Of a stretch of 64,000 nucleotides of DNA, positions 44,389 to 52,987 are shown one piece after another. Position numbers and translations under genes: made by a program. This DNA comes from Pseudonocardia sp. SCN 73-27 (lineage in GTDB: Bacteria; Actinomycetota; Actinomycetes; Mycobacteriales; Pseudonocardiaceae). The notes under the pieces were generated by a model, which was not told the origin of the DNA, did no database searches, and saw only the letters and a program-made list of their open reading frames with translations. The DNA is taken from NCBI GenBank assembly GCA_001725415.1, contig MEGH01000016.1, positions 17,721 to 81,720 on the forward strand, written 5' to 3'. Every line of letters starts with the position of its first letter. Within the stretch, counting starts at the first letter, position 1.

Positions 44389-45954
44389 TCATGAGGCCGC
44401 GACAGGTGCCGAGGCCTGTCCGTGGCACAGGTCGGCGATGCGGGCCTTGGTGATGTCAGCGCCCGTCACGAAGGTGACGAGCCGGCCGCGCACGAAGATG
44501 CCGACGCGGTCGCAGATGGTCTCGAGCTGCTCGTACTCGGAGCTGGCGCAGATCGTGGCGCTGGTGGCCGTGCTGCCGCGGATCATGTCGAAGATCTGCT
44601 GGCGCGCACCGACGTCGACGCCCTGGGTCGGTTCGTGCAGCAGCAGCACCTTCGGCTGGATCTGCTGCCACTTGGCCATCAGAGCCTTCTGCTGGTTGCC
44701 GCCCGACAGCGAGCCGTACTCGAGTTCGGGGACGGCGGGACGGACGTCGAACTCGCCGATGAGCTGGCGGACGTTGTCGCGCATCTTGCCGTGCCGCAGC
44801 CGCCAGCCGCGGAAGTAGCGGTCGAGCACCGTCAGGTTCATGTTCTCGCCGAGCGACAGGGTGCCGACGCTGCCGGCGTTCTTGCGGTCGCCGGGGACGA
44901 GCGCCATGCCCAGCGACATCGCGCGCCGCGGGGTCAGGTGGGCGACGTCGATCGTGCGGTCGCCCGCGCTGATCGTGCCGGTCGCTCCGGGCGAGGCACC
45001 GAACAGCGAGTAGACGACCTCCTCGTACCCGGAGCCGACGAGCCCGGCGAAGCCGAGCACCTCGCCCTCGTGCAGGTCGAAGGACACGTCCTGCAGCGGT
45101 CCGTGCGACAGCCCGCGCACCGACAGCACGACGTCACGGCCGACGGCGGTGGTGTTCGCGGTCTCGTGCGGGTGTTCGGCGAGCTCGCGGCCGATGATCA
45201 TCGTGACGAGCTCCCGACCGGTGGTCTCGCTGGTGACGGCGCTGCCGGACGTACGGCCGTCGCGCAGGACGGTCACACGGTCGGTGATCTCGCGGACCTC
45301 GTCGAGGTCGTGGGAGACGAACAGAACGCTGGAGCCGTCGGCGGTGATGCGCTTGACCAGGGTGAACAGCTGGCCGACCTCCTGCTTGGGCAGGAAGACG
45401 GTCGGCTCGTCGAGGACGAGCATGTTGGCCCCGGCCTCGCCGGAGGCGGCGGCGCCGTCGCGGATGCTCTCCACGGCGCGCACGATCGCGAGCATCGCCC
45501 GGTCGACCGGGCGGATGCGTTCGACCGTGGCGTCCGGGTCGATGTCGACGTCGTAGCGGGCGAACATCTTCGCGGCGCGTTCGCGGGCGGCGCGCCAGGA
45601 GTAGGCGGCCTTCCGGGACGCGGCGATCTCGCCCAGCATCAAGTTCTCGGTGACCGACAGCGACGGCACGAGCCCGAGGTCCTGGTGGACGAACTCGAAG
45701 CCGAGACTGCGGTGCTGGCCCGGGAGCAGCGGCAGCGGGACGTCGCGGCCGGCGACCTCGAGCGTGCCCTCGTCCGGGACGTGGAACCCGGACAGGATCT
45801 TGATCAGGGTCGACTTGCCCGACCCGTTCTCCCCCAGCAGCCCGTGCACCTCGCCCGGCATGATCGTGAGGTCGACGCCGTCGAGGGCACGCTGGCCACC
45901 GAAGATCTTGGTGAGCCCGCGGATCCGGACGAGTGGGGTCGTCGGATTCGTCAT
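44389..45954 (-). CDS. Ribose-type ABC ATPase, two nucleotide-binding domains (module A)
   Basis: A 521-residue RbsA-type ATPase. Domain 1: Walker A GENGSGKST (41-49), Walker B MLVLDEPTVFLP, H-loop FVSHDLDEV, but no LSGGQ (the place reads RIRPVDRAMLAIVRAV). Domain 2: Walker A degenerate (GLVGSGYEE), signature LSGGNQQK intact, Walker B VLLLHEPTQGVDVG with His in place of the usual Asp. The composite site built from domain 2 Walkers and domain 1 signature is thus degraded on both sides, the other intact. AGGAGG precedes ATG 45954. The module B ATPase has the same pattern. Confidence 0.94.
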   Translation of the reverse strand: MTNPTTPLVRIRGLTKIFGGQRALDGVDLTIMPGEVHGLLGENGSGKSTLIKILSGFHVPDEGTLEVAGRDVPLPLLPGQHRSLGFEFVHQDLGLVPSLSVTENLMLGEIAASRKAAYSWRAARERAAKMFARYDVDIDPDATVERIRPVDRAMLAIVRAVESIRDGAAASGEAGANMLVLDEPTVFLPKQEVGQLFTLVKRITADGSSVLFVSHDLDEVREITDRVTVLRDGRTSGSAVTSETTGRELVTMIIGRELAEHPHETANTTAVGRDVVLSVRGLSHGPLQDVSFDLHEGEVLGFAGLVGSGYEEVVYSLFGASPGATGTISAGDRTIDVAHLTPRRAMSLGMALVPGDRKNAGSVGTLSLGENMNLTVLDRYFRGWRLRHGKMRDNVRQLIGEFDVRPAVPELEYGSLSGGNQQKALMAKWQQIQPKVLLLHEPTQGVDVGARQQIFDMIRGSTATSATICASSEYEQLETICDRVGIFVRGRLVTFVTGADITKARIADLCHGQASAPVAAS

Positions 45955-46067
45955 GTCTGGCCTCCTCGGCAGGTACGCGGTGGAAAGGGGGCTGCTCACC
46001 CGAGTCCCGGGCCGGCCGCGTGGAGCGGCCGGCCCGGGATCGTCAGGGAGCGGTTCTCACACGACGG

Positions 46068-47249
46068 TCAGGCGCCGCCGCCCAGGCCCCACAGCTTGAG
46101 GAACCCGGAGGTGTAGGCGTTTCCGTAGCCGACGCCGGCCTTGGCCGGGGTGCCGGCCTCGGCGACGTTGGTCTTGTCCCAGATGCGGATCGGCGTGCGC
46201 TCCGCGACCGGCTGCTGCCCGAGCAGGACCCGGAAGACCTGGTCCATCGTCGCGTAGCCGATACCGGGGGTGTCCTCGCCTACGTTCATGGCGACGAGGT
46301 CACCGTTGGACTGGCGGATCGCGTCGAGTGCGAACGGCGAGCCGTTGTAGCTCGCGATCTTGACCTGGCCGGTCTTGGCCAACGTCTGCACCGCGGGGAT
46401 CGCACCGGCGACCATGGCGTCGTAGAGCACGTAGACGTAGTTGACCTTGGGGTTGGCCTGCAGGGCCGACTGCACGACACCCTGGGTCTTGGTGTTCCAG
46501 TCCGCCACCGGGATGTTGATGACGGTGTTGGAGCAGCCGGAGCAGTTCGCGGCGAACTCGTCCTGCATCGCCTTGATGGTGCCGGGGCTGGGGAGGATGT
46601 CGCTTCCGCCGACGATCAGCACGTTCGCCGTGCCACCGGAGTCCTTGATCATCCACGCGGCCGCGGCCTTGCCGGCCTCGTTGAACGGCGCCGTCACCGT
46701 GGCGGTGATGTCGGTGCAGCCCTCACAGGAGGGCACGGCGGGCATGTCGTTGTCGTGGAAGTGCATCACGATGACGGGGATGCCGGCGGCCTTCGCGGCC
46801 TGCAGCTGCGGGCCGAGCGCGCGGGGGTCGGGCGCGCCGTTGAGGACGATGATGTCCTGCTTGGACGCGATCGCCTGGTTGATGCCCTGGACCCACTGGG
46901 AGACCTGGGCCTGGTTGTCGAACTTCGTGTAGGTCATGCCCGCCTTCTCGGCCGCCTCCTTCATGGAGGCCGAGATCGACTGCACGAACGGGTTCGGGAC
47001 CGACGGGATGTCGAAGATCTTCTTGCCCTTGAGCGGCGTGACGTCGATCGGCGGGCCGGGCGGGGTGAACGTCGACGGACCGCTGTACTTCGCGATCAGG
47101 TCGGTCACCGCCTGCGGCACGGCCGCCGCGGACGCACTGGAGTCGGTCGACGTCGACGTGGACCCGCCCTTGGAGCAGGCGGCAAGTGCCACCACGGCGA
47201 CGGCGGCGATGGCTCCCGCCACCCAGCGCCGGGCTCTACGTGTATACAT
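46068..47249 (-). CDS. Ribose-type ABC substrate-binding lipoprotein (module A)
   Basis: A 393-residue binding protein. Lipoprotein signal: RRARRWVAGAIAAVAVVALA then the lipobox AAC at about residue 25, followed by a Ser/Thr linker. The mature part is a type-I binding fold (KIFDIPSVPNPFVQSI; QAAKAAGIPVIVMHF). Extra cysteines in CEGC and CSGC may form disulfides near the pocket. GAGGG stands 6 nt before ATG 47249. Clearly paralogous to the module B binding protein, sharing VAEAGTP...GYG near the C-terminus. The ligand is unknown. Confidence 0.93.
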   Translation of the reverse strand: MYTRRARRWVAGAIAAVAVVALAACSKGGSTSTSTDSSASAAAVPQAVTDLIAKYSGPSTFTPPGPPIDVTPLKGKKIFDIPSVPNPFVQSISASMKEAAEKAGMTYTKFDNQAQVSQWVQGINQAIASKQDIIVLNGAPDPRALGPQLQAAKAAGIPVIVMHFHDNDMPAVPSCEGCTDITATVTAPFNEAGKAAAAWMIKDSGGTANVLIVGGSDILPSPGTIKAMQDEFAANCSGCSNTVINIPVADWNTKTQGVVQSALQANPKVNYVYVLYDAMVAGAIPAVQTLAKTGQVKIASYNGSPFALDAIRQSNGDLVAMNVGEDTPGIGYATMDQVFRVLLGQQPVAERTPIRIWDKTNVAEAGTPAKAGVGYGNAYTSGFLKLWGLGGGA

Positions 47250-47392
47250 GTGCTGCCCTCTTCTCGGACCAGATTCAGTCCCCCGATCGGCCAATCGAAG
47301 CGGGTTTCCCCTCATCAGTCAACAGATCTGGCGCCTGGTTTGTAACTGTTGAGTTTCGTAAGCGCCCGGTGACTGCGCTCAATCGGTATGCA
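47241..47392 (-). promoter_or_regulatory. Two TGTATACA-type boxes upstream of the ABC importer operon
   Basis: TTGCATACCGAT on the minus strand (about 47393-47382) lies 133 nt upstream of the start, with TACCGA as a weak -10. A perfect TGTATACA palindrome at 47241-47248 covers the start codon itself. Two sites about 140 bp apart could allow looping by a GntR repressor; binding is inferred. Confidence 0.5.
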
Positions 47393-47885
47393 ATCTTGAA
47401 CCGCTACAGCGCGCAGCCGCTCGACATCCCGGCGTGGTGGGTCCGGCGTGCAGCGCCGTTCCGCGGGCGTCGCCGAACCGTCCGCGGGTGTCGGGATGTC
47501 GTCTCCGGCCGGCGCCACGACGGCGTCGTGACGGCGGGACCGCTCCCCCGTGGAGCGACCGTCCGCTCAGACCCGGCCGGTCCCGGTGAACTCGGTCATC
47601 TCGTCGGGCGAGCTGCCCCGTCTGGGTCCGGAGAGGACCGCCGCCGTCGCGGCCTCAGCCACGGCGCCGACCATCGTGAACGTGCCGGTCGCGCCCGCAC
47701 CCGCGGGCGCACGCATCATCGCCGGACCGCCACCGGGGCCGGTCGAGCAGGAGGGCCCGATCTCCGCGCACGAGCGGGCGCCGGCGGACCTCGGTCCTGG
47801 CCGGGGTGGTGCGGCCGAGCTGCTCATGTCGGGCTCCGAACGGTTCGCGCGCGTGCCTTCCTGATGACGGCGGGTCGGTGGTGCG
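47250..47885. other. 636-bp region between the two modules
   Basis: It holds the promoter and box of the ABC importer operon (47250-47400) and, on the minus strand, one low-confidence small frame (47567-47827). 47400-47560 shows no gene, hairpin or repeat that I can support. Module A's importer operon and module B's hydantoinase gene both run leftward, so this gap also holds the end of the module B transcript. Confidence 0.5.
47567..47827 (-). CDS. Possible small hypothetical protein
   Basis: An 86-residue frame with ATG 47827 preceded by GGAG at 6 nt. The product is rich in Gly, Pro and Ala with a mildly hydrophobic centre (GTFTMVGAVAEAATAAVL) and three or four membrane-neutral Met residues; no family is recognised. 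It starts 58 bp after the hydantoinase stop on the same strand, so it could be the last gene of the module B operon. Composition is also what a chance GC-rich frame would give. Confidence 0.25.
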   Translation of the reverse strand: MSSSAAPPRPGPRSAGARSCAEIGPSCSTGPGGGPAMMRAPAGAGATGTFTMVGAVAEAATAAVLSGPRRGSSPDEMTEFTGTGRV

Positions 47886-49286
47886 TCAGGTGATGAGGTG
47901 GTCGGGCATCGGGTCGGCCTCGAGCGCGCGACCGACGGGGCCCGGGTCGTGGAAGCCGTCGGAGTCGAGCACCACGCGGCCCCCGCTCACGACGACCGAC
48001 GGCCAGCCGGCCAGCTCCTCGCCCTCGTAGGGCGTGTAGTCGGTGGCCATGTGCAGGTCGCCGCTGCGGGCGCTGCGACGCGCGGCCGGGTCGACGACGA
48101 CGAGGTCGGCGTCGTGACCCGCGGCGATGACGCCCTTGGTGGTGAGGCCGTTGAGCCGGGCCGGGTTCGTCGCGAACATGCCGACGAACCGCTCGACCGG
48201 CATCCCGCCGCGCACGACGAGCTGGGTGAACGTGACCGCCAGCCGGGTCTCGACGCCCGGCAGCCCGTTGGGCATGACCCGCACGTCGTGGGAGTGCTCG
48301 GTCTTCTGGCTCGTCGAGTAGCAGCAGTGGTCCGAGCCGAGGGTGTCGATGTCGCCCACGAGCGCGCGCGACCGCAGCGCCGCGACCGTCTCCGGAGCGC
48401 GCAGCGGCGGGCAGCAGACGAACCGCTCGGGGTGCTCGGAGGAGTAGGTTCGCTCGTCGAGGTAGAGGTAGTGCGGGCAGGTCTCGGTGTAGGCGCGCAC
48501 CCCGCGGCGCCGCGCGGCGCGCACCAGGTCGACGGCCTCGGCGGTGGTCTGGTGGACGAAGTAGACGGGCGCGTCGACGTGCTCGGCCGTGGCCAGCACC
48601 TGCGACACCGCCGACGCCTCCGCCAGCTCGGGCCGGGTGCGCGGCATGTGGCCGGCCGCCGCCTCCCCCGCCGCGACCGCGAGCGCCTGCGCGTCCTCGA
48701 TGACGTGGTTGGCCTCGGCGTGCACGTAGGCGATGCCGCCCTGCGCGTGGAGGGTGCGCAGCACCTCCAGCACCGTGTCGGGACCGGCCATGACGACGTC
48801 CTTGTACGTCGTGAACAGCTTGATCGTCCGCACGCCGGTGTTGGCCATCTCGGCGATCTGAGCCGACGTCGAGTCGTCCCAGTCGATGACGCAGCCGTGC
48901 AGCGCGGTGTCGCAGCGGGAGATCTCGGCGAGCTTGCGCCGCTCGTGAACGGCGTCGATCGGGCGCTGGCCGGGGTCCGGGATCGCGAAGTCGATGACGG
49001 TCGTCGTGCCACCCCACAGCGCCGCGATGCTGGCCGACTCGTAGTCGTCGAGCTGGGCGTACTCGCCGAGGCGCTGCCCGATGTGGCAGTGCGGGTCGAC
49101 CCCGCCGGGGACGACGAGCGAGCCGGTGGCGTCGATCGCCCGGTCGTGCGGGGGCAGCGGCAGCGACGGGTCCTGGACCGCGACGATCCGCCCGCCGCTG
49201 ACGACGACCGTCGCCGGTCCGCTGCCGCCGGCGTTGACGACGGTGCCGCCGTGGACGACCAGATCGGCGTACGTGGGCGCGCTCAT
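47886..49286 (-). CDS. Hydantoinase/dihydropyrimidinase-family amidohydrolase (module B)
   Basis: A 466-residue cyclic amidohydrolase with all canonical metal residues: H66 and H68 (GGVDPHCHIG), K156 (TIKLFTTYK), H189 (YVHAEANH), H245 (YFVHQTTAE), D319 followed by H320 (GSDHC). It would open a ring such as hydantoin, dihydropyrimidine, allantoin or cyclic imide. GAGGAG precedes ATG 49286, 28 bp after the GntR stop, so it shares that transcript. Compared with the module A enzyme it keeps the normal DH pair, so the two differ in the active site. Confidence 0.92.
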   Translation of the reverse strand: MSAPTYADLVVHGGTVVNAGGSGPATVVVSGGRIVAVQDPSLPLPPHDRAIDATGSLVVPGGVDPHCHIGQRLGEYAQLDDYESASIAALWGGTTTVIDFAIPDPGQRPIDAVHERRKLAEISRCDTALHGCVIDWDDSTSAQIAEMANTGVRTIKLFTTYKDVVMAGPDTVLEVLRTLHAQGGIAYVHAEANHVIEDAQALAVAAGEAAAGHMPRTRPELAEASAVSQVLATAEHVDAPVYFVHQTTAEAVDLVRAARRRGVRAYTETCPHYLYLDERTYSSEHPERFVCCPPLRAPETVAALRSRALVGDIDTLGSDHCCYSTSQKTEHSHDVRVMPNGLPGVETRLAVTFTQLVVRGGMPVERFVGMFATNPARLNGLTTKGVIAAGHDADLVVVDPAARRSARSGDLHMATDYTPYEGEELAGWPSVVVSGGRVVLDSDGFHDPGPVGRALEADPMPDHLIT

Positions 49287-49314
49287 GGGTGACTCTCCTC
49301 GGCTCTGGGGCGAA

Positions 49315-50043
49315 TCAGCTGGTGGGTGGGGCGGCCTCGCTCGCCGCGGGATGGAAGATCACGGTGTCGACGGCCGCGAGATGGTCCGTCATGACCCGCG
49401 ACGCTTCGGCTGTGTCGCCCGCGCGGATGGCGGCGACGATCAGCCGGTGGTCGTCGAGCTGGCCCTGACGGGCGGCCATGGAGCTGACGGCGAGCTGGTT
49501 GATCAGCACCCACAGCGGGTGCGACTCGGCGCTGACGAACTGGCCGACGATCCCGGACAGGATGGTGTTGCCGCAGCCCAGCGCCAGCTCGGCATGGAAG
49601 CGCAAGCCCAGCTCCAGGAACCGTGACAGCGCGGCCGGGTCGGCCACGAGCTCGCCGGACTCGTCGACGATGCGCTGCAGCCGGGTGATCGTGTCGGGAT
49701 CGACCCGCGTCGCGACCAGGGCCGCGACCGCGGGCTCGACGGAGCGGCGGGCCTCGATCAGCTCGCGTGGCGCGACGTCGAGTGCCGTCTCCTCGATCGC
49801 CTCGACCGCGGGGTGGGCGCGGACGTAGGTGCCATCACCGTGGCGGACCTCGACCGCACCGACGAGCTCCAGCGCGAGGATCGCCTCACGCGCGGTGGTG
49901 CGGGAGACGTCCAGACGTTCGGCCAGGTCACGGTCGCCCGGCAGCCGGGTCCCCGGCAGGTACTCCCCTGTGGCGATGGCCGTGAGCAGCTGCTGGGCCA
50001 CGGCGATGTACAACCGCGTGCGAGATTGGCCCGGCCTCTGCAT
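49315..50043 (-). CDS. GntR-family regulator, FadR/FCD type (module B, internal)
   Basis: A 242-residue regulator. Winged helix at about 8-75 (YLPGTRLPGDRDLAERLDVS, RTTAREAILALELVGAVEV) and FCD domain (LGLRFHAELALGCGNTILS; DDHRLIVAAIRAGDT). It starts at ATG 50043 without a ribosome site; a -35/-10 pair and a perfect AGAGGT-TAG-ACCTCT inverted repeat lie directly in front, so the transcript may be leaderless and self-controlled. It is placed inside the long module B run, between the PuuE-cupin gene and the hydantoinase gene. Confidence 0.92.
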   Translation of the reverse strand: MQRPGQSRTRLYIAVAQQLLTAIATGEYLPGTRLPGDRDLAERLDVSRTTAREAILALELVGAVEVRHGDGTYVRAHPAVEAIEETALDVAPRELIEARRSVEPAVAALVATRVDPDTITRLQRIVDESGELVADPAALSRFLELGLRFHAELALGCGNTILSGIVGQFVSAESHPLWVLINQLAVSSMAARQGQLDDHRLIVAAIRAGDTAEASRVMTDHLAAVDTVIFHPAASEAAPPTS

Positions 50044-50047
50044 GGCG

Positions 50048-50090
50048 AGAGGTTAGACCTCTGTGCGTGGGCACGACAAGAGGTCTAGTC
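50048..50090. promoter_or_regulatory. GntR operator overlapping a leaderless-type promoter
   Basis: AGAGGT TAG ACCTCT (50048-50062) is a perfect inverted repeat 5 nt upstream of the ATG at 50043. A second AGAGGT with TCTAGTC follows at 50079-50090, 31 bp (three turns) away. On the minus strand TTGTCG and TAACCT, 18 bp apart, would serve as -35 and -10 and lie inside the repeat. Autoregulation by the GntR protein is inferred. Confidence 0.6.
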
Positions 50091-50094
50091 GTCG

Positions 50095-51354
50095 TCATTC
50101 GGGACACTCTTCCGTTCGCGGTCGCCGCGCCCCCGGGAACGAGAACACCATGCCTGCCGGGACGTCCCCGGTGTTGACGATCGCGTGCGGCCGACCGGCC
50201 GGGATGTGCAGCGCGTCGCCCACCGTGAACGCGACGTCGCCCAGGTCGGTGCGCAGCACCCCGGACCCCTCCACGACCAGGCAGACCTCCTCGGTCGTGT
50301 GCCTGATCATCGGCGTCCGTTCCCCCGGCAGCACGTGCGAGATACCGAGCGTCGCGGCCGCGCCGGGCACCGAGTCGGCGTCGACGAGCATCCGCGCCCA
50401 CGAGCCCTCGCCCGCAGGCCCGGCGGGAACCACGGTCACCGGCGGCGGGACGGACTCCCCGGCGGCGCGCCAGCCGCGTGCGATCCGCTCACGCGTCGTG
50501 AAGACGACACCGTCGAACCCCGACGCGTACTCGACGAACCGTTCCAGCCCCGCGATCCGCGCGGGCCGGCCGATGATCCGGCAGTGCAGGCCCACCGACA
50601 TCATCCGCGGCGCCTGTGCCGACTCCCGGTACAGCGTGTCGAAGGCGTCCTTGAGGTAGGTGAAGAACTGCTCCGACGTCGCCAACGGGTCGGCGAGCCA
50701 GAACTGGATGTCGTTGGTGTCGGCCGTGTAGGGCACGACCAGGTGCGACGTGCCGGCGACGTCGACCTCGAAGGGCACGTCGTCGGCGTAGGAGTCGGAG
50801 TCGTAGAGGAACCCGCCCTCCTCGACGACGAGCCGCCGCGTCCGCTCGCTCGGCCCGTACCGGCAGTACCAGCCGACCGGCCGCGACCCGGTGGTGCGTT
50901 CCAGCGACTCGACGGCCATCCGGATGTGCTCGCGCTCCTCGTCCTCGGTGAGCGCCCACACCTCCTCCCAGCGCCAGCCGTGGCTGCACACCTCGTGACC
51001 TGCGGCGACGACCGCCTCGGCGACCGCGGGTGCCATCTCGAACGCCTGCGCGCACGCGAAGAACGTCGCGGGCACGCCGTGGCGGCGCAGGACATCGAGG
51101 ATCCGCCAGACGCCGACGCGGGAGCCGTAGTCGTACATCGACTCCATCGCGAGGTTCCGCACGCCGTCGGGGAACGGGTAGGCGCCCCACTCGGTCAGCG
51201 CCTCCTGGGTGGAGTCCCCGGCGGGCAGCGAGCGCTCCGACCCCTCCTCGTAGTTGACGACGAGCGAGATGGCGAGCCGGTCGTCGCCGAGCCAGCGCCG
51301 CGTCGGCGGGTTCGGCCCGTACCCGATGACGTCGCGCCCGCCGGGGCCCGTCAT
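50095..51354 (-). CDS. PuuE-type polysaccharide-deacetylase-fold hydrolase fused to a cupin
   Basis: A 419-residue two-domain enzyme. Residues 1 to about 295 are a NodB/PuuE-type domain: SLVVNYEEGSERS, GHEVCSHGWRWEE, RPVGWYCRYGPSERTRRL and GGFLYDSDSYADD, the pattern of allantoinase PuuE. Residues about 310-410 form a cupin barrel (ISHVLPGERTPMIRHTTEEV, GDALHIPAGRPHAIVN). PuuE-like enzymes hydrolyse ureide or amide rings; cupins occur in ureidoglycine and ureidoglycolate enzymes, so the fusion hints at two steps of one ureide-like route. Its start overlaps the alpha/beta hydrolase stop (ATGA). A separate deacetylase-type gene without cupin lies at 60413. Confidence 0.88.
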   Translation of the reverse strand: MTGPGGRDVIGYGPNPPTRRWLGDDRLAISLVVNYEEGSERSLPAGDSTQEALTEWGAYPFPDGVRNLAMESMYDYGSRVGVWRILDVLRRHGVPATFFACAQAFEMAPAVAEAVVAAGHEVCSHGWRWEEVWALTEDEEREHIRMAVESLERTTGSRPVGWYCRYGPSERTRRLVVEEGGFLYDSDSYADDVPFEVDVAGTSHLVVPYTADTNDIQFWLADPLATSEQFFTYLKDAFDTLYRESAQAPRMMSVGLHCRIIGRPARIAGLERFVEYASGFDGVVFTTRERIARGWRAAGESVPPPVTVVPAGPAGEGSWARMLVDADSVPGAAATLGISHVLPGERTPMIRHTTEEVCLVVEGSGVLRTDLGDVAFTVGDALHIPAGRPHAIVNTGDVPAGMVFSFPGARRPRTEECPE

Positions 51355-52142
51355 GCCTCGTCCCCCAGGAATCCGCGGAGAGCCTCGTCGAACTCCCGCG
51401 GGGTGTCGACCATCGGCGAGTGCCCGGCGAGGGGGATCTCGACGGCCCGGCAGTCCGGGATCCCCGCCATCAGTGTCGCGACGTGCTCCTCGGTGCGGGC
51501 GGCGTCCTCGGCCCCGCGGACGACGAGCGTCGGCACGGAGATCTGCGGCAGCTCGTCGACGACGTCGCCCCCGAGCACCCCGCGCAGCACGGCGGAGAGG
51601 AACGGGTAGTCGGCGGTCTCGACGGCCTCGGCGTAGAGCGCCATGTCCTCGGCAGACGGGTCACGGTACACCAGCGACCGCACGACGGCGGCGGTCGAGG
51701 CCGGTGCCGCGGTGCCGCCCGCGTCCAGCCACTCCCCCAGCGTCGCCCGGAACGGCGCCTTCACCCCCGCGGCCGTGGCCCCGGTGCCGACGAGCACCAG
51801 CGAGTCGAGCGCCGGGCGGCCGGCGATGGCGATGACCTGCGCGAGCAGCCCGCCCGTCGAATTGCCCATGAGCACGACGGGCTGGTCGGTGTACTCCTCG
51901 ATCGCCGACGTGATCGCCGCGGCGAGGGCGTCGAACGCCCCGTCGTCGGCAGGGATCGTGCCCGCGCCGGAGTACATGTCGACCAGCACCCAGTCGCGTT
52001 CGGGCATGAGCTCGACGACGGGCAGCCAGAACTGCCAGCAGCCGAACCACGGGTGCAGCGCGACGATCGGCGCCGCGGCGGAGCCGTCGCCGGCGTGGAC
52101 GTGCAGGTCGAGGCCCGACGCCGACCGCCTGAGGACCGTCAC
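51351..52142 (-). CDS. Alpha/beta hydrolase
   Basis: A 263-residue alpha/beta hydrolase. Oxyanion-side motif ALHPWFGCWQFW, nucleophile S95 in GNSTGG, acid in VVRGAEDAARTEEH and catalytic His in PLAGHSPMVD. Probably hydrolyses an ester, lactone or carbon-carbon bond in the module B pathway, for example an enol-lactone (inference). GTG 52142 overlaps the CitE stop and its stop overlaps the PuuE-cupin start, so it is tightly coupled with both. Confidence 0.9.
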   Translation of the reverse strand: MTVLRRSASGLDLHVHAGDGSAAAPIVALHPWFGCWQFWLPVVELMPERDWVLVDMYSGAGTIPADDGAFDALAAAITSAIEEYTDQPVVLMGNSTGGLLAQVIAIAGRPALDSLVLVGTGATAAGVKAPFRATLGEWLDAGGTAAPASTAAVVRSLVYRDPSAEDMALYAEAVETADYPFLSAVLRGVLGGDVVDELPQISVPTLVVRGAEDAARTEEHVATLMAGIPDCRAVEIPLAGHSPMVDTPREFDEALRGFLGDEA

Positions 52143-52987
52143 GACGCCACCAGCCCGAACTGCGCCGCCCGCTCCAGCGTGGCCTGCGCGCGCTGCGCGA
52201 TGGGGTAGTCCACGAGCTTGTCGTCGACGGTGATGGCCGCGATCCCGTCGCGCTCGGCCTCGTCGAAGGCGGCCACGATGCGTTGCGCGACATCGATCTC
52301 GGCGGGGCTCGGGGAGAGCACCTCGTTGACGATCGGCACCTGGCCGGGATGGATCGTGAACTTGCCGGTGAACCCCATGCCGTGGGCCTCCTCGGTCTGC
52401 CGGCGCATGGCGTCGGGGTCGCGGACATCGGCGAACGCGGTGTCGATCGGCTGCACCCCGGCGGCGACGGCGGCCATCGCGACATGGATGCGCGAGGACG
52501 TCATCAGCGGGTGTGCCTGCTCGGGGACGACGCCCATGTCGAGCGCGAAGTCGTAGGCGCCGAAGGAGATCCGGCGGACCCGGTCGGTCGGGCGGGCCAG
52601 CGTGACGGCGTTGAGCACCCCGGCGGCGGTCTCGAGGATGAGCACCAGCTCGAGGCCGGCGGCCAGGTCACGGTCGATGCCGGCGACGACGTCGGCGTCC
52701 TCGCACTTGGGGACGATGACGCCGCGCGCGCCGATCCGGGCCGCGGCGGCGACGTCCTCGGTGTGCCACTCGGTGTCGACGGGGTTGACCCGCACGTACA
52801 CCGACTGGCCCGCGGCGACGGCGAGGTCGGCGGCGGCCTGCAGGTTGTCACGCGCGGCCGCCTTCTGGCTCACCCCGACCGAGTCCTCCAGGTCGAGGAT
52901 CACCGCGTCGGCTCCGCTGCGGGAGGCCTTCTCGAACCGGTCGGGCCGGTTGGACGGCACGAACAGCAGTGAGCGGGGGTCGGTCAT
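52139..52987 (-). CDS. HpcH/HpaI-CitE-type CoA-ester lyase (module B)
   Basis: A 282-residue CitE-family lyase: [16 protein letters not shown], metal motif [42 protein letters not shown] and [15 protein letters not shown]. It would cleave a beta-hydroxyacyl-CoA (malyl-, citramalyl- or similar) to acetyl- or propionyl-CoA and an oxoacid, the carbon-releasing step of module B. ATG 52987 overlaps the IlvD stop. It is related to but distinct from the CitE gene at 3690. Confidence 0.9.
   Translation of the reverse strand: MTDPRSLLFVPSNRPDRFEKASRSGADAVILDLEDSVGVSQKAAARDNLQAAADLAVAAGQSVYVRVNPVDTEWHTEDVAAAARIGARGVIVPKCEDADVVAGIDRDLAAGLELVLILETAAGVLNAVTLARPTDRVRRISFGAYDFALDMGVVPEQAHPLMTSSRIHVAMAAVAAGVQPIDTAFADVRDPDAMRRQTEEAHGMGFTGKFTIHPGQVPIVNEVLSPSPAEIDVAQRIVAAFDEAERDGIAAITVDDKLVDYPIAQRAQATLERAAQFGLVAS

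Noticed and set aside
47550-47864. 104-codon plus-strand frame in the gap between modules
   Set aside because: Overlaps the minus frame with the better ribosome site; Pro/Ala/Gly-rich with no recognisable pattern.
47898-49292. 464-codon frame on the plus strand opposite the module B hydantoinase
   Set aside because: Low-complexity Arg/Val/Gly product with no domain; the minus-strand gene has every metal ligand and a good ribosome site.
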